Source: Peribacillus simplex
GTDB taxonomy: Bacteria; Bacillota; Bacilli; Bacillales; DSM-1321
Length of the DNA stretch: 64,000 bases
Direction: 5' to 3'
NCBI RefSeq assembly: GCF_900156045.1
Contig: NZ_FTMX01000001.1
Location: 806,001 to 870,000, forward strand
Under the pieces are notes generated by a model. The model did not search any database and was not told where the DNA came from. It saw nothing but the letters and a program-made list of their open reading frames with translations. Shown here in pieces: positions 9,470-17,840 of the stretch (within the stretch, counting starts at the first letter, position 1; the number at the start of each line of letters is the position of its first letter). The translations under genes were made by a program, and so were the position numbers.

Positions 9470-9502
9470 AAACCATTGACCTCCAGTCAATGGTTTTTTC
9501 TT
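9467..9502. terminator. Terminator between zur and yqfW
   Basis: Perfect arms AACCATTGAC and GTCAATGGTT are followed by TTTTTTC. The hairpin sits between convergent genes and is flanked by A and T runs on both sides. Confidence 0.85.
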
Positions 9503-9505
9503 TTC

Positions 9506-10090
9506 TTATTTTATACTTGCCACTTTCCCTGACATCCAATTATTCACCCAGGCTGAGGCTTCTTGCCAATTGTTGACCCGAATCACCCTTTCAGGCACGG
9601 GATCTTGGTTGTAGGGGGTATTAAATAAAATCACGGGGATTTTACACTCTTCCGATATCGCCACTGCGTTATCATGCTTGTCCTCTAAAAAGAGATCGAC
9701 TTCGAATTTTTTGGCTGCAGCAATCTTATCGTGTGAACCTACAAGTTCTATATGATCATAAAGGACTTGATTAGTCGTGAACCAATTTTTCGTTACATCC
9801 AATAGACGGGTGCTCCTGGCACTGATGAAATAAAGGTTGGCTTGTTCTGTCCATTTTTCCAATACATCTTTCGCACCATCAGCCAATAAGGATTCGGAAT
9901 AGATGAGTGGCTCGGTCTCAATGAACCATTTAGTGAAATCCTCTTTTGGAACATTCACGAAAGGAAATAAGTCATATTCGGTAATGTCTTCATAAGCTAA
10001 ATTCAGCTGAAAAGCTTTATTTAAAAAGGGGACCATGGAATCAGGTCTTGTGACAGTCCCGTCTATATCGATGCCAAAACGTTTTTTCAT
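9506..10090 (-). CDS. yqfW: HAD-family nucleotidase-like hydrolase YqfW
   Basis: This putative phosphatase belongs to the HAD superfamily, in the group of 5'(3')-deoxyribonucleotidase-like proteins. Motif I is GIDIDGTVT at residues 5-13, with the nucleophile and acid Asp pair. Motif II is probably FISARST, and motif IV is LFLEDKHDNA. A cap inserted after motif I carries the aromatic-rich segment EYDLFPFVNV. The ATG at 10090 has GAGGAGAG eight bases before it and gives 194 residues, as in B. subtilis YqfW. The substrate cannot be read from the sequence. Confidence 0.8.
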   Translation of the reverse strand: MKKRFGIDIDGTVTRPDSMVPFLNKAFQLNLAYEDITEYDLFPFVNVPKEDFTKWFIETEPLIYSESLLADGAKDVLEKWTEQANLYFISARSTRLLDVTKNWFTTNQVLYDHIELVGSHDKIAAAKKFEVDLFLEDKHDNAVAISEECKIPVILFNTPYNQDPVPERVIRVNNWQEASAWVNNWMSGKVASIK

Positions 10091-10257
10091 GATGAATCTC
10101 TCCTCATTTTCAATACTTGTAATAGTGTAACATATCCCTTCATAGCTTTGGTAAAAACCCGTATTTATTTCCAAGACATGAAACCATTTTCACGATGGTT
10201 CCTGCAATTTTTACATACACTATAAATGCTTCACAAACGAAAGTGAGGGATGCGCGA

Positions 10258-10728
10258 ATGGAAAAAGATCAATACTCCAGTATTGACGATGAAATGCAAT
10301 TGGCGAAAGAGAGCAATGAACCATCCGTTGTGGATGATCAGCATCATGAGCGATATTATAATGAAGATGCACCTGAAGAAGACAGACGATATGAGAATCG
10401 TGGGGCCATAACCAATATGGATAATCGGTATCAGGAAGAAACGTCTGCCGAGATTTCTACACCACCTCAGCGAATCAGGTCATATAGAAATGATGAGCCT
10501 GCAGAGGATAATGGTTCGGGGGAGGTGGCATCAAGAGGAAAAGCGATTGGTGTCATAGCATTGATCATCTCCATTTTATCGTTATTCATGATGCCTTTCA
10601 TTTTAGGGATTGCAGGGATCATTGTAGGAATAGTGGCCAGAAGCCGAGGATCGAACCTGGGTACTTGGGCCATCGGCATAGGTGCAGTCTCCATTATCGT
10701 TGCCATATTCATCCTGCCGTTCTTTTAG
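10258..10728 (+). CDS. yqfX: YqfX-like membrane protein (DUF4190 type)
   Basis: This small membrane protein has unknown function. The first 90 residues are hydrophilic and acidic (EEDRRYENRG), followed by two hydrophobic segments around residues 98-124 and 133-155. The pattern GKAIGVIALIISI ... GIAGIIVGIVARSRG ... WAIGIGAVSIIV is typical of DUF4190-type proteins. The ATG at 10258 begins the protein after the partial site GTGAGGG; in-frame codons upstream add an unlikely leader. It keeps the B. subtilis position between yqfW and ispG. Confidence 0.7.
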   Translation: MEKDQYSSIDDEMQLAKESNEPSVVDDQHHERYYNEDAPEEDRRYENRGAITNMDNRYQEETSAEISTPPQRIRSYRNDEPAEDNGSGEVASRGKAIGVIALIISILSLFMMPFILGIAGIIVGIVARSRGSNLGTWAIGIGAVSIIVAIFILPFF

Positions 10729-10735
10729 CATCATT

Positions 10736-10772
10736 AAACCCTTTGATGTCATTATGCATCAAAGGGTTTTTC
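10736..10772 (+). terminator. Terminator after yqfX
   Basis: Arms AAACCCTTTGATG and CATCAAAGGGTTT surround an eight-base loop and run into TTTT. The hairpin is ten bases after the yqfX stop. Confidence 0.85.
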
Positions 10773-10778
10773 AAATAA

Positions 10779-10818
10779 GACAAAAAAATCCCGAATGATA
10801 ATTCGGGATTTTTTTGTC
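10779..10818 (-). terminator. Terminator after ispG
   Basis: Perfect 18-base arms GACAAAAAAATCCCGAAT and its complement flank a four-base loop. The A/T runs on both sides allow function on either strand, but it directly abuts the ispG stop. Confidence 0.85.
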
Positions 10819-11940
10819 TTATTTATTTAGTGTAGCTGCAACAGCAGCTTCGGCTCTTTGTTTTTCATAGTACTCTTCAGCGATTTTGTCAATTTCCTTT
10901 TTCAGTTCCTCGACCATCGTCTCTTCAGGCACTTTACGTACGATTTGACCTTTTCTAAACAGTAAACCTTCACCTCGGGCCCCGGCAATGCCGATATCAG
11001 CCTCACGGGCTTCTCCAGGACCGTTTACTGCACAACCAAGCACTGATACCTTGATTGGTGCTTTAACCGTCTGGATGTACTCTTCAACTTCATTGGCGAT
11101 GGAAATCAAATCAATCTCGATTCGACCGCAAGTAGGGCAGGAAATTAAAGTGGCCATGTTAGAAGCAAGGCCAAATACTTTTAGAAGCTCCCTTGCCACC
11201 TTCACCTCTTCGACAGGGTCGGCACTTAAGGAAACACGCATCGTGCTCCCGATCCCTTGGCTTAGGATGGCACCCAAGCCGGCAGCGCTTTTTACGGTCC
11301 CGGAGAACAGTGTCCCTGATTCCGTGATCCCAAGATGTAAAGGATAATCGAATGCTTTTGAAGCTTTTTCATATGCTTCGATGGCTAAATTGACATCGGA
11401 AGCCTTCATGGAAACGATAATGTCATGAAAATCGAGGTCTTCCAGGATCTTGATATGGTGTAAAGCACTTTCCACCATTCCATCTGCTGTCGGGAAGCCA
11501 TATTTCTCGATGATTTTCTTCTCGAGGGAACCGGCATTTACCCCGATGCGGATTGGGATTCCTTTAGCCTTTGCAGCTTTCACGACTGCTTCAACCTTTT
11601 CACGGCGTCCGATATTACCAGGATTTATCCTGATTTTATCGGCTCCGCCTTCAATGGCCTTCAGAGCAAGTTTGTAATCGAAATGGATATCGACTACAAG
11701 AGGGATGTTTATCCGTTTTTTTATCTCAGAGATTGCATCAGCTGCCCTTTCATCTGGACAGGCGACACGTACGATTTGACATCCCGCTTCTTCAAGACGA
11801 AGGATTTCTGCAACAGTTGCTTCAACATCATGTGTTTTTGTCGTTGTCATGCTTTGTACGATAACTTCATTATTGCCGCCAATCGTTAAGTTTCCGACTT
11901 TAATTGGCCGCGTCTTGGTGCGATGTATGATTTCACTCAA
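10819..11940 (-). CDS. ispG: (E)-4-hydroxy-3-methylbut-2-enyl-diphosphate synthase IspG
   Basis: IspG is the penultimate MEP-pathway enzyme and converts MEcPP to HMBPP with a [4Fe-4S] cluster. The N-terminal TIM barrel shows [12 protein letters not shown] and RINPGNIG. The C-terminal cluster domain has the cysteines in [12 protein letters not shown] and [12 protein letters not shown]. The 373 residues match the family. The ATG lies behind GGAGAG. The [15 protein letters not shown] start ([16 protein letters not shown]) is conserved. Electron donors are not encoded nearby. Confidence 0.96.
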   Translation of the reverse strand: MSEIIHRTKTRPIKVGNLTIGGNNEVIVQSMTTTKTHDVEATVAEILRLEEAGCQIVRVACPDERAADAISEIKKRINIPLVVDIHFDYKLALKAIEGGADKIRINPGNIGRREKVEAVVKAAKAKGIPIRIGVNAGSLEKKIIEKYGFPTADGMVESALHHIKILEDLDFHDIIVSMKASDVNLAIEAYEKASKAFDYPLHLGITESGTLFSGTVKSAAGLGAILSQGIGSTMRVSLSADPVEEVKVARELLKVFGLASNMATLISCPTCGRIEIDLISIANEVEEYIQTVKAPIKVSVLGCAVNGPGEAREADIGIAGARGEGLLFRKGQIVRKVPEETMVEELKKEIDKIAEEYYEKQRAEAAVAATLNK

Positions 11941-12133
11941 GTGGAATTCTCTCCTTTAGGAAAAAATCAGTTTTGATTTTTAATTTGCTTCTCTGAAATA
12001 TTGTATCAATGTACATACCGCTTGACAAGGAAATAGGACGCATAAACTTTTTTCAATATGAGACATTTCCTATTTCAGGATATACCTGGTGCTTGGAAAT
12101 CCCTTTAATTGGGAGCGCAGATCCTTTTGACCG

Positions 12134-12466
12134 TTATTTATAAACGGGAATCTTATATGTTTTGCCAATCTGCATATTTTCGGGCTTCAAACCTTCATTC
12201 AAACTTTGAAAATCAGCGATGATCGTTTCGATTGGCTGATTGGACCCGCCTTTTTCCGTTTCAACGATGGAGAGTAAGGTATCCCCGGGTTTCATGGTGA
12301 TTTCTTTATAAGCGGCAGATGGTGCGGATGCAGGCTGGCTGGCCGGCACGGCCGTTTCGTTTGTAGAGGCCGGTGGATGGGAAGCCGGCAGGGTACCCGT
12401 TGTCAAATCAAAATAAATAATAAATAAAGTGAAACAGAATGAGATAAAAAGCAGTAGCCGTTTCAA
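12134..12466 (-). CDS. yqfZ: YqfZ-like LysM protein with N-terminal anchor
   Basis: The 110-residue protein has a hydrophobic N-terminal signal or anchor (LLLFISFCFTLFIIYF), an Ala/Pro/Ser-rich linker and one C-terminal LysM domain. The LysM pattern runs from MKPGDTLLSIV to IGKTYKIPVYK. LysM binds peptidoglycan or related glycans, so it is probably tethered at the outer membrane face or in the forespore envelope. Position and size match B. subtilis YqfZ (99 residues). A GGAGG-like site (GGAGGATGG) lies upstream. Confidence 0.8.
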   Translation of the reverse strand: MKRLLLFISFCFTLFIIYFDLTTGTLPASHPPASTNETAVPASQPASAPSAAYKEITMKPGDTLLSIVETEKGGSNQPIETIIADFQSLNEGLKPENMQIGKTYKIPVYK

Positions 12467-12578
12467 TTTTCCATCCTCCCAAGCTTGTCTTTAATTCATC
12501 ATACTTGGAGGGGGCAAAAAATATGCCTAAAAATGGGCGATTTTTCAAATGGAATGTGAGAGGGACCAATCAAATTTT

Positions 12579-12713
12579 CTATTCCGGCTGAGTAATATCC
12601 TTATTATTTGAATGTGTGCTAAGAAAGGAGCGAATTTCCTTTGGGGTCAGACCAATCTTTTTTGCCTCAATTATGAGTAACAACCACTGTACATCAATAT
12701 GACTCTCCTTCAT
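12579..12713 (-). CDS. SinI-like anti-repressor small protein
   Basis: A 44-residue open frame lies behind a strong ribosome site (AGAGGTGA, five bases before ATG). Its product contains VQWLLLIIEAKKIGLTPKEI followed by RSFLSTHS, which matches the SinI/SinR dimerisation motif pattern of B. subtilis SinI (W-x6-EA-x6-PEEIR-x-FL). SinI proteins bind SinR-type repressors and relieve repression of biofilm or motility genes. No SinR partner is adjacent, so it must act in trans if functional. It is monocistronic between yqfZ and yqgB. The sequence match is convincing by eye but has not been searched. Confidence 0.75.
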   Translation of the reverse strand: MKESHIDVQWLLLIIEAKKIGLTPKEIRSFLSTHSNNKDITQPE

Positions 12714-12904
12714 GTCTATCACCTCTTAAATACTATTTCAACCATAAGTATAGGAATAACTTGGTGAGTATTTTGTCGAATTAAGTAGATATAAAAAAAT
12801 GATGACTGTAGTCATATGAGGGGAAGGCATGAATACCCGATTTTATTTTTTAGCAAGGTGGCGAATCTCAATTTGCAGACAAATGGGGTTCCATCTAAAT
12901 TTTA

Positions 12905-12945
12905 AAACAAAGTCGATTGGAGTGAGTGTCCTACGTTCCAATCAA
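12905..12945. repeat. Short inverted repeat, possible solo relic of a dispersed element
   Basis: GATTGGAG and TTCCAATC are inverted around about 20 bases. The same outer sequence (GCTCCAATCAAC) ends the larger GC-rich repeat at 27862-27988. The short copy may be an internally deleted member of that family. The rest of the 12714-13034 gap holds only a 40-codon open frame that runs into this repeat. Confidence 0.45.
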
Positions 12946-12970
12946 CGTTAGGATTATACAAATCCATAAA

Positions 12971-13014
12971 AGACTGTAGGCAAACTTGATTCTCATCGAG
13001 TTTGCCTACAGTCT
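12971..13014 (-). terminator. 16-base perfect inverted repeat after yqgB
   Basis: AGACTGTAGGCAAACT and its exact complement flank a 12-base loop, 20 bases past the yqgB stop. There is no long T run on either strand, so termination is likely but weakly supported; it could also stabilise the mRNA end. Confidence 0.55.
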
Positions 13015-13034
13015 GGGTTCGAATCTTTTTAATG

Positions 13035-13814
13035 TCAATTTCCGATCTTATTGGCTGATGTTTCTTTAATGGATAAATATAGCATCATCAATGTCACAAA
13101 CCAGCTAATGATGGAAGCGAATGGTACAATTGCTTGAAAAGCATCCATGATGGTGAAGAATATGGTGGCAAGCGTTATGCTGTATGCACCGATTCTCCAA
13201 AGATGCCTATAGGAAAGAGGACGGCCAAGAGCATTTTTGAAAAAAAGACCGAATGCGGCAAGGATTGTCACTTTAATGAAGATTCCGCTAGCAGTAAACA
13301 GGTATAATATAAGTAGAAGCAATGGAAGGATGATCGGCAGTACAGATTCCACTGAATCAAGCCATGTGGATATTTCCTGATTATCTCCCTCCAGAACTGA
13401 ATATGGAGAGGATTGCACGTTGCCTCCGGATACGAAAACCAGATCAGACTTTAAAAGCGCGACAGCCTCATCAGCTTTTGCTGCTACTTCTTCCGGGGTC
13501 AAGGCTCCCGTACCATCTACAAAAATTTGATATCCGTTTTTATTCAGGCTAAATGGCTCATCTTTTTCAGTCGTCAACGTGCCATTTTTGATTTCAAATG
13601 GCGGTAAGTCTTCGGATACGGTTTCGTGCATGGCATCTATCCCGTCAGCTACCATTGTACCGAAATAAAAAGCTGAAGGGAGAAAGGCGATGAGACTTAT
13701 AAAGAAGACGAATAAAATCGTTTTCCCGATACCTTGGTTTTGAAAGGAAGCGATATCTTTAGGAGAATATAAGCTTACCCACAGTTGTTTGAATATGTTC
13801 AATGTTTTCAGCAC
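13035..13814 (-). CDS. yqgB: YqgB-like membrane protein (DUF1189)
   Basis: This 259-residue integral membrane protein has unknown function. A first hydrophobic segment (TILFVFFISLIAFLPSAFYFG) is followed by an extracytoplasmic region of about 110 residues. Three to four further membrane segments follow (ILPLLLLILYLFTASGIFI, SITLATIFFTIMDAF, ISWFVTLMMLYLSI). The conserved DUF1189 patterns FKQLWVSLYSPKDIASF at the start and a YRHLWRIGAYS segment before the last helices are present. The order with yqgC and sodA matches B. subtilis. Confidence 0.8.
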   Translation of the reverse strand: MLKTLNIFKQLWVSLYSPKDIASFQNQGIGKTILFVFFISLIAFLPSAFYFGTMVADGIDAMHETVSEDLPPFEIKNGTLTTEKDEPFSLNKNGYQIFVDGTGALTPEEVAAKADEAVALLKSDLVFVSGGNVQSSPYSVLEGDNQEISTWLDSVESVLPIILPLLLLILYLFTASGIFIKVTILAAFGLFFKNALGRPLSYRHLWRIGAYSITLATIFFTIMDAFQAIVPFASIISWFVTLMMLYLSIKETSANKIGN

Positions 13815-13965
13815 CTAACTATATAAGATTCCTTACCAATTTTAACTATATGGGAAAAATAAAACAACCTGTATTCCGCTTCATTGGTTTCAACCATCAG
13901 CAATGAGGTAATTATGGAGAGATAAAGTCAAATTATAAATGAAATGAGAAAGGGGCGTTTTAGTT

Positions 13966-14451
13966 ATGGATACACTATTTTGGGTGATAATTACCCTCAT
14001 GTTCATAATGGGATTTGTCGGTCTGATTTTTCCAATCATCCCAAGTGTTTTGTTCATTTTCGGCGGAATATTGTTATATGGACTATTTTATTCTTTTGAA
14101 CCATTTGGCTGGTTTTTCTGGACGGTCCAAATATTATTCGTCATCCTTTTATTCGCAGCCGATTATATTGCGAACATGGTCGGGGTCAAAAAGTATGGCG
14201 GCACGAAAGCGGGAATTTGGGGCAGTACGATCGGGCTGCTGGTCGGGCCATTCGTGATTCCGTTCGTCGGTATACTAATAGGGCCATTCATCGGGGCATT
14301 CCTGGCTGAGATAATAGTACATAAAAAAGACCCGGTTACTGCTTCAAAAATCGGCCTTGGTTCCGTGGTAGGCTTTATAAGCAGCGTAATCACAAAAGGC
14401 ATCATTCAACTTCTGATGATTGGATATTTTATATTCGTGGTATTCTCATAG
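13966..14451 (+). CDS. yqgC: YqgC-like membrane protein (DUF456)
   Basis: This small membrane protein of about 161 residues belongs to the DUF456 family and has unknown function. It has four to five hydrophobic segments rich in Gly and Pro, with the family signature [23 protein letters not shown] at residues about 18-40. A central Gly-rich helix pair ([19 protein letters not shown]) follows. It sits directly upstream of sodA as in B. subtilis. An AAAGGGGCG site precedes the ATG. Confidence 0.82.
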   Translation: MDTLFWVIITLMFIMGFVGLIFPIIPSVLFIFGGILLYGLFYSFEPFGWFFWTVQILFVILLFAADYIANMVGVKKYGGTKAGIWGSTIGLLVGPFVIPFVGILIGPFIGAFLAEIIVHKKDPVTASKIGLGSVVGFISSVITKGIIQLLMIGYFIFVVFS

Positions 14452-14586
14452 GAAATAAAATGAAAAATTGAGGCATAAGGTTTGAAACGGTTACAAAAAT
14501 TTGATACTCTATTGCTAGCGAGCTTTAGGTATCTTTCGAGAACTGAAGCCCTCAAAAAAACAGCTTACATAGGGAGGAATTTTATT

Positions 14587-15195
14587 ATGGCTTTTGAACT
14601 TCCACAATTACCGTATGCATATGATGCATTAGAACCGCACATCGACAAAGAAACAATGAACATTCACCACACTAAACATCACAACACATATGTGACAAAC
14701 CTGAACAATGCGCTAGAAGGCAACCAAGAACTTCTAAGCAAAAGCGTTGAAGAAATCGTCGCTAACCTTGACGCAGTACCTGAAGCTGCTCGTACAGCTG
14801 TACGCAACAATGGTGGCGGACATGCTAACCACACTTTATTCTGGGAAATCCTTTCACCTAACGGCGGCGGACAACCAACTGGTGAATTAGCGGATGCTAT
14901 CACTTCAAAATTCGGAAGCTTTGACAGCTTTAAAGAAGAGTTCGCTAAAGCTGCTACTACTCGTTTTGGATCTGGCTGGGCTTGGCTTGCAGTCAACAAC
15001 GGCGAGTTGGAAGTAACAAGCACACCGAACCAAGACAATCCACTATCAGAAGGTAAAACACCGATTCTTGGATTGGACGTTTGGGAACATGCTTACTACT
15101 TAAACTACCAAAACCGCCGTCCTGAATACATCAATTCTTTCTGGAATGTTGTAAACTGGGATGAAGTTGCAAAACGTTACAGTGCTGCAAAATAA
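14587..15195 (+). CDS. sodA: Superoxide dismutase [Mn] SodA
   Basis: SodA dismutates superoxide to peroxide and oxygen in the cytoplasm. The metal ligands are recognisable: His in MNIHHTKHH, His in [11 protein letters not shown], and Asp/His in [16 protein letters not shown]. The 202 residues match the family. The ATG at 14587 has GGGAGGAAT upstream. Codon use is strongly biased toward A/T-ending major codons, as expected for a highly expressed gene. It is followed by a strong terminator, so it is likely monocistronic. Confidence 0.97.
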   Translation: MAFELPQLPYAYDALEPHIDKETMNIHHTKHHNTYVTNLNNALEGNQELLSKSVEEIVANLDAVPEAARTAVRNNGGGHANHTLFWEILSPNGGGQPTGELADAITSKFGSFDSFKEEFAKAATTRFGSGWAWLAVNNGELEVTSTPNQDNPLSEGKTPILGLDVWEHAYYLNYQNRRPEYINSFWNVVNWDEVAKRYSAAK

Positions 15196-15204
15196 TTTGT
15201 AATT

Positions 15205-15251
15205 AAAAAAGACAGGATTCCTTTTGTGAAAAGGAATCCTGTCTTTTTTTT
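15205..15251 (+). terminator. Strong terminator after sodA
   Basis: Twenty-one-base perfect arms (AAAAAAGACAGGATTCC and its complement) lie around a three- to four-base loop and end in a long T run. Confidence 0.9.
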
Positions 15252-15339
15252 GTTTCTTTTATCCGAACGGGAACATTAAAGAAAAACAATATTAAGGCAA
15301 CTCGTATGGCTGTTTCGCCAAAAGAAGTGAAAGAAATTA

Positions 15340-15490
15340 ACGAGTAAAAGCTGCAAATATACGAGAAACGCACAAATTCACGAGTAAAAGCTCAAAATTC
15401 ACGAGTAAAAGCTCAAAACTCACGAGTAAAAGCCCGAAATTCACGAGTAAAAGCATCGAATTCACGAGTAAACACTCAAAATTCATGAAT
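15340..15490. repeat. Tandem 21-bp repeat (CACGAGTAAAAGC type)
   Basis: The core ACGAGTAAAAG recurs with the consensus TTCACGAGTAAAAGCTCAAAA. Cores start at 15340, 15361, 15380, 15401, 15422, 15443 and 15464, with a degenerate last copy at 15485. The period is 21 bases with one 19-base step. The array lies between the sodA terminator and a larger tandem array. No frame reads through it as a gene. Confidence 0.85.
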
Positions 15491-15510
15491 ATCCCCTTCG
15501 ACTCCGCCAA

Positions 15511-16355
15511 TCGAAGAGTTTTCTTTACACTGTTCTTGATTAAAGAGAAAAAGCCTTTAAGGAAAACAGTGTAAGGGCAACTGCTTCTCTGTATTCGCCA
15601 GTCGAAGAGTTTTCTTTACACTGTTCTTGATTTAAGAGAAAAAGCCTTTAAGGAAAACAGTTTAATTGCAACTACTTCTCTGTCTCCGCCAATCGAAGAG
15701 TTTTTCTTTACACTGTTCTTGATTAAAGAGAAAAAGCCTTTAAAGAAAACAGTGTAAGGGCAACTACTTCTCTGTCTTCGCCAATCGAAGAGTTATCTTT
15801 ACACTGTTCTTAATTAAAGAGAAAAAGCCTTTAAAGAAAACAGTGTAAGGGCAACTACTTCTCTGTCTTCGCCATCCTGTCTTCGCCAGTCGAAGAGTTT
15901 TCTTTACACTGTTCTTGATTAAAAGAAAAAGCCTTTAGGGAAAACAGTGTAAGTGCAACTACTTCTCTGTCTTCGCCAGTCGAAGAGTTTTCTTTACACT
16001 GTTCTTAATTAAAGAGAAAAAGCCTTTAAAGAAAACAGTGTAAGGGCAACTACTTCTCTGTCTTCGCCAGTCGAAGAGTTTTCTTTACACTGTTCTTGAT
16101 TAAAGAGAAAAAGCCTTTAAAGAAAACAGTGTAAGGGCAACTACTTCTCTGTCTTCGCCAATCGAAGAGTTATCTTTACACTGTTCTTAATTAAAGAGAA
16201 AAAGCCTTTAAAGAAAACAGTGTAAGTGCAACTACTTCTCTGTCTTCGCCAGTCGAAGAGTTTTCTTTACACTGTTCTTGATTAAAAGAAAAAGCCTTTA
16301 GGGAAAACAGTGTAAGTGCAACTACTTCTCTGTCTTCGCCAGTCGAAGAGTTTTC
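15511..16355. repeat. Tandem array of about 91-bp units, each with two inverted repeats
   Basis: Unit starts (TCGAAGAG) fall at 15511, 15602, 15693, 15785, 15890, 15980, 16071, 16162, 16253 and 16343. There are nine units plus a truncated tenth; one unit carries a 14-base local duplication. Within each unit TTACACTGTT and AACAGTGTAA form long arms around about 30 bases. At each junction TCTTCG and CGAAGA form a second small hairpin. Units differ at few positions, which suggests recent expansion or homogenisation. There is no unique spacer sequence, so it is not a CRISPR array. Confidence 0.9.
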
Positions 16356-16426
16356 TTTACCTTTTTTTACATAAATTCTTTTGTTTTTTCAAACACTAGA
16401 GTGGAATTTAAAGGAGAGTTAAAACA

Positions 16427-17647
16427 ATGGGTATTTTAGAGAGATGGTTGGGTGAAGCGGGAGGGAAGAAGGATTTGCACCTCCTTTTGTTTATTGGCGG
16501 GCTGTACAGCCTAAGTATTGCTTTATCCAATACATTCGTTAATGTGTACTTGTGGAAACAATCCGGTCAAATAGTTGATATTGCCGTATATAATCTAACC
16601 GTGGTGCTTTTTCAACCGCTTACTTTTGTCTTTGCTGGCAGGCTGGCGAAAAAGGTTGATCGAATCATTGTTTTGCGTCTGGGTGTTATCTTTTTGGCCC
16701 TATTTTATTTATCGGTCCTATTGGTCGGCACACGGGCTACGGATTTCCTTTGGTTGCTTGGAGGACTGTTAGGAATCGGTTATGGGTTTTATTGGCTTGC
16801 CTATAATGTATTGACTTTTGAGATAACTGAACCGGAAACAAGGGATTTCTTCAATGGTTTTTTAGGGATTTTATCATCACTTGGGGGAATGGTCGGTCCG
16901 ATTCTTTCAGGGTTCATCATTTCGAGGCTAGAAAAATTCACGGGTTATTCCATTGTATTCGGATTGTCTTTGCTTTTGTTTTCCGTTGCGGTGTTTCTTA
17001 GCTTTTCGTTAAAAAGACGTCCAGCGCATGGCAGATACTGTTTCCTTCGGATATTGCAGGAACGGAAAAATAATCGGAATTGGCTCTTAATTACTCGTGC
17101 TCACTTTTTTCAAGGGATACGAGAGGGCACATTCATGTTCATCATTTCGATTACCGTTTTCATTCAGACGGATAGTGAACTTGCATTAGGGAGCTATGGT
17201 CTGTTAAATTCGGCCATATCATTCGTTGCGTATTTTTTTGCTTCACGGTATATAAAGCAGCCGATGCGAAAAAAAGCAATTCTTATTGGAGGAATCCTGT
17301 TGTATGCAGGTGTCTTATTGATTGCATTTGATATCACATTCGGGAAGCTTCTCATTTATGGGGCAATTGTCGCTACCGCTTATCCTATTCTTTTGGTCCC
17401 TTATATATCATTGACTTATGACATTATAGGACGCGCTTGGAAAGCAGCGGAAATGAGGATTGAATATATCGTTGTCAGGGAACTGTTCGTTCATATTGGA
17501 AGGATTGTATCCATATCAGGATTCATACTTTCCGTCATGTTATTCGACCTAAAGCAATTACTGCCGATTTATCTGTTAATCGTCGGTGCAGGGCATACCG
17601 TGATATATTGGTTTGTACGGAAAATCGATATCATTGACCAAGATTGA
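16427..17647 (+). CDS. yqgE: Major facilitator superfamily transporter YqgE
   Basis: This is a predicted MFS permease of 406 residues with about twelve hydrophobic segments and a charged central loop (SLKRRPAHGRY ... QERKNNRNW). The N-terminal half has the family-like ... LAKKVDRIIVLRLGV loop between helices 2 and 3. The substrate cannot be read; B. subtilis YqgE occupies the same place between sodA and pbpA and is uncharacterised. The ATG lies behind AAGGAGAG. The promoter must lie in or beside the tandem repeat array upstream. Confidence 0.85.
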   Translation: MGILERWLGEAGGKKDLHLLLFIGGLYSLSIALSNTFVNVYLWKQSGQIVDIAVYNLTVVLFQPLTFVFAGRLAKKVDRIIVLRLGVIFLALFYLSVLLVGTRATDFLWLLGGLLGIGYGFYWLAYNVLTFEITEPETRDFFNGFLGILSSLGGMVGPILSGFIISRLEKFTGYSIVFGLSLLLFSVAVFLSFSLKRRPAHGRYCFLRILQERKNNRNWLLITRAHFFQGIREGTFMFIISITVFIQTDSELALGSYGLLNSAISFVAYFFASRYIKQPMRKKAILIGGILLYAGVLLIAFDITFGKLLIYGAIVATAYPILLVPYISLTYDIIGRAWKAAEMRIEYIVVRELFVHIGRIVSISGFILSVMLFDLKQLLPIYLLIVGAGHTVIYWFVRKIDIIDQD

Positions 17648-17675
17648 AAAGAGGCCTTAGAGGCCTCTTTTCAAT
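17643..17675 (+). terminator. Terminator after yqgE
   Basis: Perfect 15-base arms ATTGAAAAGAGGCCT and complement around a three-base loop overlap the yqgE stop codon. The downstream T run is within the arm. Confidence 0.75.
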
Positions 17676-17680
17676 ATACA

Positions 17681-17722
17681 TGACTTACGGTTTTAAAATT
17701 TATGAGCCGTAAGTCACTTTTT
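17681..17722. terminator. Second hairpin downstream of yqgE
   Basis: TGACTTACGG and CCGTAAGTCA are followed by CTTTTTA. This may be a backup terminator before pbpA. Confidence 0.6.
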
Positions 17723-17840
17723 ATGTAAAGTTCGTTAGATGTTTAATATTTCTAGAACACTAAGGTAGAAAAAAATATAAATGTTCTATAGAATAGTATA
17801 GGACCTATTATGACTATGTAAAAAGGATGTGTGGCTTAGT

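Noticed and set aside
12829..12951. 40-codon frame with a fair ribosome site
   Set aside because: It runs into the inverted repeat at 12905-12945, resembles nothing known and has atypical composition; too weak to call.
15340..16355. Possible CRISPR array
   Set aside because: The 91-bp units repeat over their whole length with no unique spacers, the 21-bp array is too short-period, and no cas genes are near.
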